Made by a program: the position numbers and the translations under genes. The notes below the pieces were generated by a model. That model saw only the letters and a program-made list of their open reading frames with translations. It made no database searches and was not told the origin of the DNA. Shown here piece after piece: positions 1 through 8,438 of a DNA stretch of 64,000 nt; position 1 is the stretch's first letter, and the number at the start of each line of letters is the position of its first letter. The DNA is from VGMD01 sp964552055 (GTDB taxonomy: Bacteria > Chlamydiota > Chlamydiia > Chlamydiales > 2-12-FULL-49-11), in the NCBI GenBank assembly GCA_964552055.1, contig CAZKFL010000001.1, positions 1-64,000 of the forward strand, written 5' to 3'.

Positions 1-22
1 CACGGTTTGCTTGCAAACCGTG
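1..22. terminator. Perfect inverted repeat downstream of menA, possible terminator
   Basis: The window opens with a perfect inverted repeat, CACGGTTTGC and GCAAACCGTG around a 2-nt centre. It lies 31 nt beyond the menA stop, so a terminator hairpin for the minus-strand men operon is plausible. The window edge hides any following T-tract, so it could equally be a repeat-element palindrome. Confidence 0.4.
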
Positions 23-53
23 AGATAGTGACGTCTGACCCCCCGTTGATGCA

Positions 54-926
54 TTAAAGGGATCCGAGTGCGAATAGAAAGGTGTAAAGTGCTAGAAGTA
101 GGGAAGTTTTGGGAAGGAAGGGGATGAATTCGTGGGGGGTTTTGGCAAGCCAGAGGTCTTTGATAAGGAGAAGGCTGTAGAAGAAGAGGCTGGATGTAAG
201 GAGAATGAGTGTGTTGTAGTGAAACCCAGCACACATAATGGGGGGGATAAGAAATGCGGTTGTAAGAAGGAGGGTGTATTCCCATTTACCGAAGGTTTGT
301 CCGAATCTTGCGATAAGGGTTTTTTTGGAGGTAAGGGTGTCGCTGATTTGATCGCGAAGATTATTCGTAGCAAGAATGGCTGTTGAAAGAGCTCCGGGAG
401 CAATTCCTGCGATAAAGGCTTCTATAAGAAATTTTCCTGTGTGCAAATAGGTTGTCATCAGGGTTGCGATGCAGCCAAAGAAAAAGAAGACGAAAAAATC
501 TCCAAGTCCAAGGTAAGCTAAAGCAAAGGGCCCTGCTGTATAGCCAATACCTAAAAGAATCGCTAGAACTAAGAGGTAGCTAATGATTGGCCCGCCTTGA
601 ATGATGAGATAGAGGCAGCTACATGTTGCGATGAGGAAGGCGACGAAAATAGCTCTTTTCATTGAGAGGTCTCTTGCCAGCCCTGATTGCATGATTCGTC
701 TAGGGCCTATGCGAGAATTCGTATCGCTCCCTTTTTTTGCATCAAAATAATCGTTAGCAAGATTTGTTCCAATTTGAAGAAAGATACCCGTAAGAAGGGC
801 GTTAAATAAAATGAACGGATTAAAGTGGCCGTGTCCGAACGCAATTGCTGAGCCTATAAATATGGGGGACATGCTGGCAATTAATGTTTTGGGGCGCGCC
901 CCTTCGATCCACGTAATAAATCTCAT
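54..926 (-). CDS. menA: 1,4-dihydroxy-2-naphthoate polyprenyltransferase MenA
   Basis: MenA is an integral membrane UbiA-family enzyme that attaches a polyprenyl chain to 1,4-dihydroxy-2-naphthoate, giving demethylmenaquinone. The 290-residue protein starts MRFITWIEGARPKTL, typical of MenA. The first Asp-rich prenyl-diphosphate motif is NLANDYFDAKKGSD near residues 56-69 and the second is NNLRDQISD in the C-terminal half. Several hydrophobic helices fill the rest. It lies 3 nt after menB and is the last gene of the six-gene men operon visible here. Its product would be methylated by MenG, encoded at the operon's head. Family assignment is secure; chain length cannot be read from sequence. Confidence 0.95.
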   Translation of the reverse strand: MRFITWIEGARPKTLIASMSPIFIGSAIAFGHGHFNPFILFNALLTGIFLQIGTNLANDYFDAKKGSDTNSRIGPRRIMQSGLARDLSMKRAIFVAFLIATCSCLYLIIQGGPIISYLLVLAILLGIGYTAGPFALAYLGLGDFFVFFFFGCIATLMTTYLHTGKFLIEAFIAGIAPGALSTAILATNNLRDQISDTLTSKKTLIARFGQTFGKWEYTLLLTTAFLIPPIMCAGFHYNTLILLTSSLFFYSLLLIKDLWLAKTPHEFIPFLPKTSLLLALYTFLFALGSL

Positions 927-929
927 TAT

Positions 930-1739
930 TTAACCTCTTTTGGGAAATTGTGAAAAATTGGGGTCTCGCTTTTCTAAAAATGCATTTCTTCCTTCTTTGG
1001 CCTCATCTGTCATGTAATAGAGCATAGTTGCATTGCCAGAGAGCTCTTGAAGTCCAACTTCGCCATCGCAATCTGCATGAAAGGCAGATTTTAAGCATCG
1101 AATTGCAAGTGGTGAGTGCTTAAGTGTTTGCGCGCACCAATCAAGTGTTGTCCTTTCAAGGTCTGCAAGAGGAACCACGCAATTCACAAGCCCCATATCT
1201 AAAGCTTCAGTAGCGTTATATTTTTTGCAGAGAAACCAGATTTCTTTTGCCTTTTTTTGACCGACAATTCGAGCAAGATAACTTGCTCCAAAACCACCAT
1301 CAAATGAACCAACTTTTGGCCCTACTTGTCCAAAGATTGCATTGTCTGCAGCAATTGTGAGATCGCAAACGATATGGAGGACATGACCACCACCGATTGC
1401 ATAGCCTGCAACCATCGCAATAACTGGTTTTGGTAGACTCCTAATTTCGCGTTGAAGATCTAATACATTTAAAAATTCATCACCTTCTTCATTTTGATAA
1501 CCTGCATGACCTCTGATTCTCTGATCACCGCCAGAACAAAATGCTTTTTCACCAGCACCCGTCAAAATGATAACGCCGATTGCGGGATCTTTCCTTGCAT
1601 TTTGAAAAGCTAACCTCATCTCTTCAACAGTTTTTGGCCTAAATGCATTCCTCACTTCAGGTCTATTGATCGTAATTTTTGCAACTCCTCCCATTTTGTG
1701 ATAGAGAATATCTTCGAAGTTACCGCTTTGTTGCCACAT
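930..1739 (-). CDS. menB: 1,4-dihydroxy-2-naphthoyl-CoA synthase MenB
   Basis: MenB is a crotonase-fold enzyme that cyclises o-succinylbenzoyl-CoA to dihydroxynaphthoyl-CoA. The crotonase signatures are present: GAGEKAFCSGGDQ, the oxyanion-hole segment AGYAIGGGHVLH and the MenB-specific GQVGPKVGSFDGG. The frame stays open further upstream, but the ATG at 1739 (protein MWQQSG, 269 residues) is preceded by AAGGAG with good spacing and overlaps the menH end by 20 nt, so this start was chosen. The length fits the family. MenE, which makes its substrate, is not in the window. Confidence 0.95.
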   Translation of the reverse strand: MWQQSGNFEDILYHKMGGVAKITINRPEVRNAFRPKTVEEMRLAFQNARKDPAIGVIILTGAGEKAFCSGGDQRIRGHAGYQNEEGDEFLNVLDLQREIRSLPKPVIAMVAGYAIGGGHVLHIVCDLTIAADNAIFGQVGPKVGSFDGGFGASYLARIVGQKKAKEIWFLCKKYNATEALDMGLVNCVVPLADLERTTLDWCAQTLKHSPLAIRCLKSAFHADCDGEVGLQELSGNATMLYYMTDEAKEGRNAFLEKRDPNFSQFPKRG

Positions 1740-2460
1740 AAATACTCCTTTCAATGTGAGTGATGCAAGCCGATACGTTTTGTAAGTGAACGGCATGAGT
1801 GGTGTTTTTAATTAGGTGAACATTTGCGTTTAAAGCTTTAAGTTTTATAAAAGTGTTTTCATAGGCCTTGTCGTAATCACCGTATAAAAATGTCGAGATA
1901 GGTAATACTTTAGAAATAGAATTCCAAAAATTTTGTTGTTTTGCAAGGCTAAATTTTCGAATGGCTTCAATCAGAAGATCAGGAGACTGTCTGTACCTAT
2001 GTCTTGGAATAGGTGAATTTTGGAAAAGGGGTTTTTCATACCAAGTTTTAATAAATGACTCAATACCTTCTGCTTTTAAGGAAGAAATCCATGTTTCTTC
2101 CTCATAATGTCTTATGCGTTTTTCTTCTTCTGTTGCTAGGCCTAAATGTGCGGAGATGAAGGTTGCGGATAGAAAGTGATCTGGATTTGAATGAACTAAA
2201 TTTAGGGCAACTCTTCCTCCCATTGAATATCCAATGATATGGCATTTTTTTGGTATAAGCTTAGTAAGTTCACAAAGTTCATAGAGCCCTGATTTGCCAT
2301 GACCCGGCAAGTCAATTGCAATGCAGTTAAAGGTTTTTGCGAAATGCTTAAAATAGGGCTGCCAATCATGTGTGCAACCTAAAAAGCCGTGTAAAAAAAC
2401 GAGAGGCTCTTTATGGACAGGTCCCTTTTGCGCGTAAAAAAGAGGTCCTAATCTCTTGAT
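1720..2460 (-). CDS. menH: 2-succinyl-6-hydroxy-2,4-cyclohexadiene-1-carboxylate synthase MenH, no canonical start
   Basis: This alpha/beta hydrolase would carry out the pyruvate-eliminating step after MenD. Visible features are the oxyanion-hole motif HGFLG, a DLPGHGKSG segment and the nucleophile elbow GYSMGGR. The frame needed for the N-terminal HGFLG region is open from just after a TAA at 2488-2490, but before HGFLG it contains no ATG, GTG or TTG. The first TTG lies within DLPG, which would remove the oxyanion hole. The boundary given uses an ATC codon at 2460; ATA at 2472 is another candidate. Non-canonical initiation, a -1 shift out of menD or a sequence error are all possible. The internal ATG at 2310 would give a truncated enzyme. 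Confidence 0.8.
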   Translation of the reverse strand: MKRLGPLFYAQKGPVHKEPLVFLHGFLGCTHDWQPYFKHFAKTFNCIAIDLPGHGKSGLYELCELTKLIPKKCHIIGYSMGGRVALNLVHSNPDHFLSATFISAHLGLATEEEKRIRHYEEETWISSLKAEGIESFIKTWYEKPLFQNSPIPRHRYRQSPDLLIEAIRKFSLAKQQNFWNSISKVLPISTFLYGDYDKAYENTFIKLKALNANVHLIKNTTHAVHLQNVSACITHIERSIYVATKR

Positions 2461-4223
2461 GCAGTCGTATATAGTTGTCCAACCTTTTTACCTTTAGACA
2501 TCCTTTTTCGAATATAGCCATCAATCTGCTGATGAAAAAGGTAATTTTCATCGGCATTTGTTTGAACTTCAATGATCTGAAGCGAAGGGTTTTCTAACGC
2601 TATTTTTAAAGTGATTTGGTAGTCTGATAAAGACCCTGGACTTGTATAGGGGATGTCGAATGCTTTTGCAAACTCTGCCATTTTTAGGGAATGTTTAGCT
2701 GAAATAAACGTATCCATAAATTTTCGGTTTTCTGAAATCGGAAGGAAGTGAAATAAGCCACCACCGGAATTATTTAGGATAACAAAAATAATAGGCAAGT
2801 TCAAACTCTTTGCGAGAGCTAAACTATTTATATCATGGAGAAAAGCAAGATCTCCGATGAATGCAATTAAAGGTTTTTCATTTCCAATTCCAACTCCTAT
2901 TGAGGTTGCAATAATGCCATCAATTCCTGAAGCGCCTCTATTACTAAAAACCTTCGCAGACGGTTTTTCCGGGAAAAAAAATGTATCAGCATAACGAATA
3001 GGAAGACTTGCAGAGAAGAAAAGAGAGTATAGTTCCGTAGATTCATTTAAAATGGAGAAAAGTGTGTGAGGTTCTGAAAGTTGGATGGAATCTTCAAAAA
3101 AAGTACGTAGGATCTCTTCAATTTGGAGAGAGTATTCTTTCCAAAGACTTAGCCAAATGCTCACACTTCGAGCTTTAAGGAAGTAGCCAACATTTTGACA
3201 AAAATCAGTTGGACACATTTCCAAACGGTCTGTTACTTGATGACTTGGATCTTGTCTGTCCGGAAAATTTGCTACATGATAAAACTTTTCGGGAGCAAAT
3301 GTCTTTAACCATTTTGAAAGAGTTTTAGAGACAATTGGGCCTCCTAAGTATAACACAGCATCTGGAATCAATTTTTCACTAGAATAAGTTGCTTGAAGCA
3401 GGTGATTATAAAAAGGAATTAAGGATGAATCTCTACCGCCAGATCGCAAACCGGAAAGTGAGTCTGCAAAAATTGGCCACTGTAGTTTCATTGCAAGTGA
3501 ATATATTGATTCAAGATTTTGCGATTCAGGTAGATCTCCTACGATAATGATTCCTTTTTCATATCTTGCGAGATTATTTGCAATTAATAGACTATCATCT
3601 TCTCGAAGAGTGCGGTCAGTTAAAACATAACATGTTTGAGGTAGAGGGCTTTCGCTTTCTTTAAAACTTTTTCGTTTGCCTGGAATATATAACGGTTCTC
3701 TAATCATGATGTTGATTAAAACAGGCCCTGGTGGGCTGTTTTTTGCCCTAAAACAAGCTTGATTGATCGCTCCTTTTAGAAAATCTTTTGGAAGGTGTGG
3801 ATCAGATATTAGAAGGTCCACCTCCCATCTAAGATAACTACCAAACATTTTTACTTGGTCAATTGATTGATTTGCGCCTACATCACGAAGTTCTGACGGC
3901 CTATCAGAGCTTAAAATGATTAAGGGGGTATAACTTGTAGAGGCCTCAATAATAGCTGGATAAAAATTTGCAAGCGCTGTGCCGGATGTGCAAATTAGAC
4001 ACGCTGGATTTTCAGACGCTTTTGCAATACCAAGCCCTGCAAAAGCAAGCCCTCTTTCATCAAAGTGAACAATTGTTTTGGCGAGTGGATTTTCAGATGC
4101 TGCCAAAGTGATAGGAGTTGATCTTGATCCCGGAGAAATTAGAAAATGCCTGACAGATGATTTTACTAATTCTGAAATGATCAATTTTGCGTTTGATTCA
4201 TTTAGGGCATCGATGCCTATCAT
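2448..4223 (-). CDS. menD: 2-succinyl-5-enolpyruvyl-6-hydroxy-3-cyclohexene-1-carboxylate synthase MenD
   Basis: MenD is the thiamine-diphosphate and Mg-dependent enzyme that joins isochorismate and 2-oxoglutarate. The N-terminal domain has FLISPGSRSTP and CTSGTALANFYPA. The C-terminal cofactor domain has NRGASGIDGIIATS, then GDLAFLHDINSL and VILNNSGGGLFHFLP, all diagnostic of MenD. The start at 4223 (MIGIDALNES, 591 residues) was chosen because its ATG overlaps the menF stop as ATGA, the usual sign of translational coupling. An upstream in-frame ATG would add 13 residues inside menF. Its final codons overlap the open frame of menH. Confidence 0.95.
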   Translation of the reverse strand: MIGIDALNESNAKLIISELVKSSVRHFLISPGSRSTPITLAASENPLAKTIVHFDERGLAFAGLGIAKASENPACLICTSGTALANFYPAIIEASTSYTPLIILSSDRPSELRDVGANQSIDQVKMFGSYLRWEVDLLISDPHLPKDFLKGAINQACFRAKNSPPGPVLINIMIREPLYIPGKRKSFKESESPLPQTCYVLTDRTLREDDSLLIANNLARYEKGIIIVGDLPESQNLESIYSLAMKLQWPIFADSLSGLRSGGRDSSLIPFYNHLLQATYSSEKLIPDAVLYLGGPIVSKTLSKWLKTFAPEKFYHVANFPDRQDPSHQVTDRLEMCPTDFCQNVGYFLKARSVSIWLSLWKEYSLQIEEILRTFFEDSIQLSEPHTLFSILNESTELYSLFFSASLPIRYADTFFFPEKPSAKVFSNRGASGIDGIIATSIGVGIGNEKPLIAFIGDLAFLHDINSLALAKSLNLPIIFVILNNSGGGLFHFLPISENRKFMDTFISAKHSLKMAEFAKAFDIPYTSPGSLSDYQITLKIALENPSLQIIEVQTNADENYLFHQQIDGYIRKRMSKGKKVGQLYTTASRD

Positions 4224-5200
4224 AAGTTGAATAATCCTTGTTTGTGATCTAATTCGTTCCATTCTAAAACAGGGTCTGATTCCGGAATGATACCGGCCCC
4301 TGTAAATACATGCATTTCATTGCCTTTAATAAGACAGGATCTGATGCCCACATAAATTTGCGACTCTAAATTTGACATAAGTCCTATTGTGCCTGCATAA
4401 TAACCTCTATCAAACGGCTCAAATTTATTTATAAATTTAAGAGCCCCATCTCTTGGTCTTCCCCCAATAGCAGGCGTTGGGTGAAGAAGTTCAATCAACT
4501 CTAAATCAGAAAAATTCTTTTTTAGCTGAGCAGAAAAATTCATATGGAGATGAGACACATTACCTGCTTTTTTTAATAAAAATTTTTGACTAATGCTAAA
4601 TGGGTTGCAAATTTTTTGCAATTGATCTGTTAATGTTTCTTTTACAATTAAGATTTCTTTATTGTCCTTCATAGAGGTAAGAAGTTCATCTGCCTCTTTA
4701 CAGATGCGGGTTCCCGCCAATGCTTCCGTCTCAAATTCAAGTCCAATTCTCTTGAAAAGTTTTTCAGGACTTGCTCCTACAAACGCTAATTTAGGAGACA
4801 AAATCAGAGCGAAAACAAACGCATTTGGCGATTTTTTCTTCAAAAAATGAAACAAATCTAGAGGAGAAACTGATTTTTCGAAAAGAAATGACGACTTTCT
4901 TGCGAGCACAATTTTTTCTAGATTCGATTGCTTAAAAGCAGAAATGGAACTCACCCATTCATCAAAAGAAGGCGACATAGACGATGACATCATCTTTGGA
5001 TAAGAAAAAGGTGTAGTTACTTTTGGTAATGGGTGAATTTCCTTCGGTTGGAAATGCAGGGAAGTTGGGAATCCATCCCAAAGAGCACTCTTTCTAGCAA
5101 GAGGAAAGTCTCCCACCCAAAACAAAGGTTTAGAGGGATCAATGATTTTGTTTTGACCAATCCCCATTGAGTCATTAAATAAGATTTGAGGGTATTTCAT
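4220..5200 (-). CDS. menF: Isochorismate synthase MenF
   Basis: This chorismate-binding-family enzyme isomerises chorismate to isochorismate, the entry step of the classical menaquinone route. Conserved segments are LHPTPAIGGRPRDGAL, FDRGYYAGTIGLM and FTGAGIIPESDP followed by EWNELDHKQG. The start at 5200 (MKYPQILFNDSMG, 326 residues) lies 2 nt after the menG stop. The longer frame would reach 60 nt back into menG and was rejected. It ends in an ATGA overlap with menD. A siderophore-type EntC role is possible on homology alone, but the men operon context decides for MenF. Confidence 0.93.
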   Translation of the reverse strand: MKYPQILFNDSMGIGQNKIIDPSKPLFWVGDFPLARKSALWDGFPTSLHFQPKEIHPLPKVTTPFSYPKMMSSSMSPSFDEWVSSISAFKQSNLEKIVLARKSSFLFEKSVSPLDLFHFLKKKSPNAFVFALILSPKLAFVGASPEKLFKRIGLEFETEALAGTRICKEADELLTSMKDNKEILIVKETLTDQLQKICNPFSISQKFLLKKAGNVSHLHMNFSAQLKKNFSDLELIELLHPTPAIGGRPRDGALKFINKFEPFDRGYYAGTIGLMSNLESQIYVGIRSCLIKGNEMHVFTGAGIIPESDPVLEWNELDHKQGLFNL

Positions 5201-5202
5201 AT

Positions 5203-5910
5203 CTATTTTTTGGCAATATAGAGAGAGGCGATTCCAAAAGAGAGCGGCACTTGTTTGCAATCATTAAAACCTGCTGCCTCCATAATTTCTAGAAAGGCTT
5301 TGCCGGCTGGAAATGATTCAATTGTTTCGTTGAGATACGTGTAGGCTGCTTTATTTTTTGAGATCATCCCGCCAATTTTGGGGAGAATGTGTCTTAAATA
5401 GAAAAGATAGGAGGGTTTAATCCATTTAGAAGTGGGGAGAGAAAACTCAAGGACAAAGCAGAGGCCACCCGGCCTTAAGATTCTATGCATTTCAGAAAGA
5501 CATTTTAACGGACTTGTTACATTCCGAATTCCAAAAGTAATTGTTGTAATGTCGCAAAAACTATCTGCAACGGGCAGAGATAGAGCGTTACCTACTTGGA
5601 GTAAAGCTTTTTTTTTAAGACCCTTTTTAGCAAGTTTTTTTTGCCCTAAATTCAGCATGCCTGTTGACAAATCAAACCCATAAAACTTTCCAATATACGG
5701 GCACTTTGAAGCCGCAATGATTTGATCACCAGTTCCTGTTGCCAAATCACACATCGTTAATTCTGTTTGTTTGGGAAGGTATTTTAAAAATTTTTTTCGC
5801 CAACCTCTATCAATTCCAAAAGAAACCAAACAATTGACTAAGTCATAAGACGGCGAAATCCGGTCAAATAATTCTGTTACATGTTCTCTTGAAATTTCGT
5901 GCCCGCTCAT
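5203..5910 (-). CDS. menG: Demethylmenaquinone C-methyltransferase MenG/UbiE
   Basis: A 235-residue class I SAM-dependent methyltransferase that completes menaquinone by C-methylation. The UbiE signatures are visible: FDRISPSYDLVN near the N-terminus, the SAM-binding MCDLATGTGDQI, and FGIRNVTSPLKCLSEMHR followed by LRPGGLCFVLEFS. It heads the minus-strand men operon and is divergent from rlmB, with a 72-nt shared intergenic region. No good Shine-Dalgarno sequence precedes the ATG. Confidence 0.93.
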   Translation of the reverse strand: MSGHEISREHVTELFDRISPSYDLVNCLVSFGIDRGWRKKFLKYLPKQTELTMCDLATGTGDQIIAASKCPYIGKFYGFDLSTGMLNLGQKKLAKKGLKKKALLQVGNALSLPVADSFCDITTITFGIRNVTSPLKCLSEMHRILRPGGLCFVLEFSLPTSKWIKPSYLFYLRHILPKIGGMISKNKAAYTYLNETIESFPAGKAFLEIMEAAGFNDCKQVPLSFGIASLYIAKK

Positions 5911-5982
5911 AGGAGAAAAGAGTACTCTAAAAAGAAAATTAAATAATAGCCTATTTTTCTGGATCTGTGTATAGTTTATGGA

Positions 5983-6648
5983 ATGAAATATAAATTGGTT
6001 ATTGGAAAGAGAGCTGTTGAAGAGGTTTTAGAGAGGGCGCCAGAAAGGGCTATGCTTCTTTATTCGAGCACACATATCGATAATTTGCCGTGTCCTCTTA
6101 AACGAATTACGAAAGATGAGCTCGATGAATTAACGCATAGTACATCTCATCAAGGAATTGCTTTAAAAGTTTCTGATCCAGACCCTACATTCTTAGAGGA
6201 TCTATTTGATGCTAAGATAGTTGTGATGCTCGATTCGATCTTTGATCCACAAAATGTGGGCGCCATACTTAGGGCTGCAGAGTGTTTTGGTGCTGATGCA
6301 ATTATTACTTCAAAAAACCGTGGTTGCCCTATGACTCCAACAGTTAGTAAGGCAAGCGCAGGCGCTTCTGCATTCGTACCTCATGTAGAAGTTTCCAACC
6401 TTGCCGAAACAGCGCGAAAGCTCCAAGACGAAGGTTTTTCCCTCGTTGTTGCCGATATGGATGGCGAAGAAAACGTTATCTGGCCCGAGAAACTCCTCCT
6501 AGTTATGGGATCCGAAGGAGTTGGCGTGCAGCAACTCCTCAAAAAACGCGCCGACATCATTGTGAGAATCCCCATGTACGGCAAAATTGCCTCTCTAAAC
6601 GTTGCTCAAGCCTGCGCAGTTCTTCTTGACAGAGCGCATCGCGCATAA
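5983..6648 (+). CDS. rlmB: TrmH/SpoU-family 2'-O-ribose RNA methyltransferase (RlmB-like)
   Basis: A SPOUT-class (knotted) RNA ribose methyltransferase of 221 residues, with a short N-terminal substrate-binding domain and the three SpoU motifs. Motif 1 is DSIFDPQNVGAILRAAECFG, motif 2 is LLVMGSEGVGV, and motif 3 is RIPMYGKIASLNVAQA. RlmB methylates the 23S rRNA guanosine equivalent to E. coli G2251. The fold is certain; the RlmB target is inferred from family similarity and could instead be a tRNA. It stands alone and is transcribed away from the men operon. Confidence 0.8.
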   Translation: MKYKLVIGKRAVEEVLERAPERAMLLYSSTHIDNLPCPLKRITKDELDELTHSTSHQGIALKVSDPDPTFLEDLFDAKIVVMLDSIFDPQNVGAILRAAECFGADAIITSKNRGCPMTPTVSKASAGASAFVPHVEVSNLAETARKLQDEGFSLVVADMDGEENVIWPEKLLLVMGSEGVGVQQLLKKRADIIVRIPMYGKIASLNVAQACAVLLDRAHRA

Positions 6649-6688
6649 TATTTTTAAGTTTGCGTTCTATTTTGTAGGATTTTAGTCT

Positions 6689-7213
6689 TTAGTTGTTGGC
6701 TTTTTTTTCAGTTGATTTATTGAATTTTGGAGTAAATATGGGGCGCTCTTCTTCTGGCGGTGTAGCTGGTGTAGTTTTGGGTCGTGCGGACTGATCAGCT
6801 TGTGGAGCTAAGGCTCCGGGGAGATTTAGGTCGCCAGCGCCGCCTGTCTCTGCTCCGCATAAAATTGCTAAAGCAATAACGCCTAAAAATCCTGCCCCTT
6901 TAAGAAAGGCAGTTGACCAAGATTTGTCATTTTTATTATTCAAATAGCGATAACTAACTGTTGCTATAAGGATAGCAAGGCTGTAAACTGCTAACAATGC
7001 TATTGTTCCGGCTAATGCAAATCCTGCTATTTTTGCGCCAATAAATGTTATCCCTAGACCAACGGCAGATAGTACAACTCCTGCTACAAATTTTGCGAAT
7101 ACAATTGCAATTTTTTTGCATGTAGGAAAAAAGCCTTGGCTTAATGTATTTGAGACCGGTGTATTGTTTCCCGGTAATAGAGGTTGACCTGCATTGGTAC
7201 CGCTAACTGCCAT
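6689..7213 (-). CDS. Inc-like small membrane protein with bilobed hydrophobic domain
   Basis: A 174-residue protein of unknown function. A polar N-terminus (about 30 residues) is followed by two closely spaced hydrophobic helices at about residues 35-85, including VVLSAVGLGITFIGA and IALLAVYSLAILIATV. A third hydrophobic stretch, GAGFLGVIALAIL, comes next, then a Pro/Thr-rich tail. This bilobed hydrophobic layout is the hallmark of chlamydial inclusion membrane (Inc) proteins, but no sequence family was recognised, so Inc is inference. A decayed copy of its third hydrophobic region lies at 8100-8201, so the gene was once duplicated locally. Confidence 0.6.
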   Translation of the reverse strand: MAVSGTNAGQPLLPGNNTPVSNTLSQGFFPTCKKIAIVFAKFVAGVVLSAVGLGITFIGAKIAGFALAGTIALLAVYSLAILIATVSYRYLNNKNDKSWSTAFLKGAGFLGVIALAILCGAETGGAGDLNLPGALAPQADQSARPKTTPATPPEEERPIFTPKFNKSTEKKANN

Positions 7214-7395
7214 ATAACATCTCCATTTTAGTATAATGGAATAATATTATTAATATAATATCTACATAAAATGCAATCGCTTAAAATTAAGGTGTTTTTG
7301 CCTAAGTTCATCATTATGGGCAGATTTTTCTTTTAAAACATTGCAAGACAGCGAAATCAAGAATTTGTTGCAGGTGGTAGAGCGTCAGTGAGATA

Positions 7396-7412
7396 GATAT
7401 ATATATATATAT
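7396..7412. repeat. AT dinucleotide microsatellite upstream of an orphan gene
   Basis: A run of alternating AT lies about 35 nt upstream of the start of the 7447 gene. It sits where promoter elements could be, so changes in its length might alter promoter spacing. This is inference from position only. Confidence 0.5.
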
Positions 7413-7446
7413 GATGGTAGAATAAAAGGAAAAAACGGAGTTTTTT

Positions 7447-7875
7447 ATGATAAGTTCTTTTAATTTTACAAATAAGACTTCTGAGAAGGTGATGATTGCT
7501 TTTGCTTATTGCCCAGATGGTTTACATTGGAGTTACTATAATGTGGATGGTAAGCATTCCTGTTTGAAATATAATAACGGTGTGGGTTTAGCGATGGGGG
7601 GCCCGAGCTGCTACTTACAGAATGATTCGGAAATTATTGATTTAGTAGATCCTAGTAAGTACTCCAATCCAGTAGATACTATTATAATTCTAAATCCCGA
7701 AAATGGTGACTTTTTACTGATTGGCATTAATAACTCTGGGTCAACTAATAACTCTGCTCCATCGCCATTTGAATACTGGTGTGATTCTCTTTACGGCGGT
7801 ACTGTGTGTCCTTCATATGTTACGGTTGATTCTTCAGGCACTATGAGTGTGGTTTTTAATGGTTTCCCCGGATAG
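7447..7875 (+). CDS. Hypothetical 142-residue protein
   Basis: No family was recognised. The ATG has a good ribosome site (CGGAG, 6 nt spacing). The protein begins MISSFNFTNKTSEKV and lacks a signal peptide or membrane segment. It is rich in Asn, Ser, Gly, Tyr and Asp, with six Cys, and reads like a beta-strand-rich domain (SWSYYN-type aromatic repeats, then VTVDSSGTMSVVFNG). The downstream sequence holds decayed coding fragments, including a Cys-rich tail at 8203-8370 that shares a short FEY-containing segment, so this gene may belong to a locally duplicated and partly lost group. Confidence 0.65.
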   Translation: MISSFNFTNKTSEKVMIAFAYCPDGLHWSYYNVDGKHSCLKYNNGVGLAMGGPSCYLQNDSEIIDLVDPSKYSNPVDTIIILNPENGDFLLIGINNSGSTNNSAPSPFEYWCDSLYGGTVCPSYVTVDSSGTMSVVFNGFPG

Positions 7876-8099
7876 ATAAATTGCAAGCGTATTAGTGGCC
7901 TTTTAAATTTTAGGCCACTTTTTGAATTGGATTGTTCTTGCGGGCTAGAGCTTTGGAATCTTAAGCTATCAATTAAGTTCGAGGAATTTATGGTCTAAAC
8001 ACTGCTCTCTGATGTTCAGTATTTGTTGCTATTATTTTAGTGGGATCATCTCAAATGCTAAAGATAAGAGGGTTCGCTAGCGTGGACTCTCTCTACTTT

Positions 8100-8201
8100 G
8101 GATAAAATTGCGAAAGCGATACACCCTAAAAATCCTGCCCTTTTAAGAAATGCATTTGTCTAGAGTTGTCATTTTTGCTATTCAAATAGCGCAACTGACT
8201 G
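8100..8201 (-). pseudogene. Decayed fragment of the Inc-like gene at 6689-7213
   Basis: About 100 bp closely resemble 6858-6960 inside the Inc-like gene, in the same orientation: both contain CCTAAAAATCCTGCCC, then TTTAAGAAA, TTGTCATTTTT and TTCAAATAGCG. The fragment contains small deletions and no open frame of useful length. It is the relic of a duplicated copy. Confidence 0.75.
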
Positions 8202-8202
8202 T

Positions 8203-8370
8203 TCATCGTTTGAGTACAATATCCAACTTAAACATCCTCATCCGGTAACCTTTGATTCACTTTATGAGAATTGTGCTTGTACAAGCAGTTGTCAGCATTC
8301 TTGTTCTTCAAATGCCGGAATAGATTCTGCATGTATGGCCAAGTGTAATGTGACATGCCCACAAATATAA
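8203..8370 (+). pseudogene. Cys-rich C-terminal gene remnant
   Basis: An open frame of 55 codons with no start encodes a tail with nine Cys, including ENCACTSSCQHSCSS and ACMAKCNVTCPQI before a TAA. It directly follows the decayed Inc-like fragment. It looks like the 3' end of a secreted Cys-rich protein gene whose 5' part was lost. The reading frame is short, so chance cannot be excluded. Confidence 0.35.
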
Positions 8371-8395
8371 ATCTTTAAGTAGCTATTTTGATGTG

Positions 8396-8437
8396 AAAAA
8401 AAACCAATTCCTGCTTTTAGGAGGAATTGGTTTTTTT
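8396..8437. terminator. Bidirectional rho-independent terminator
   Basis: A stem of AAACCAATTCCT and AGGAATTGGTTT around a short loop has A/T tracts on both sides, so it can stop transcription from either strand. It lies 2 nt past the typA stop and ends the decayed-gene interval on the plus strand. Confidence 0.85.
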
Positions 8438-8438
8438 A

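Noticed and set aside
132..386. Plus-strand frame of 84 codons inside menA
   Set aside because: It lies antisense to a secure gene and has no recognisable protein features; it is a shadow frame.
1739..1796. Longer N-terminus for MenB
   Set aside because: The ATG at 1739 has a strong ribosome site and gives the normal family length.
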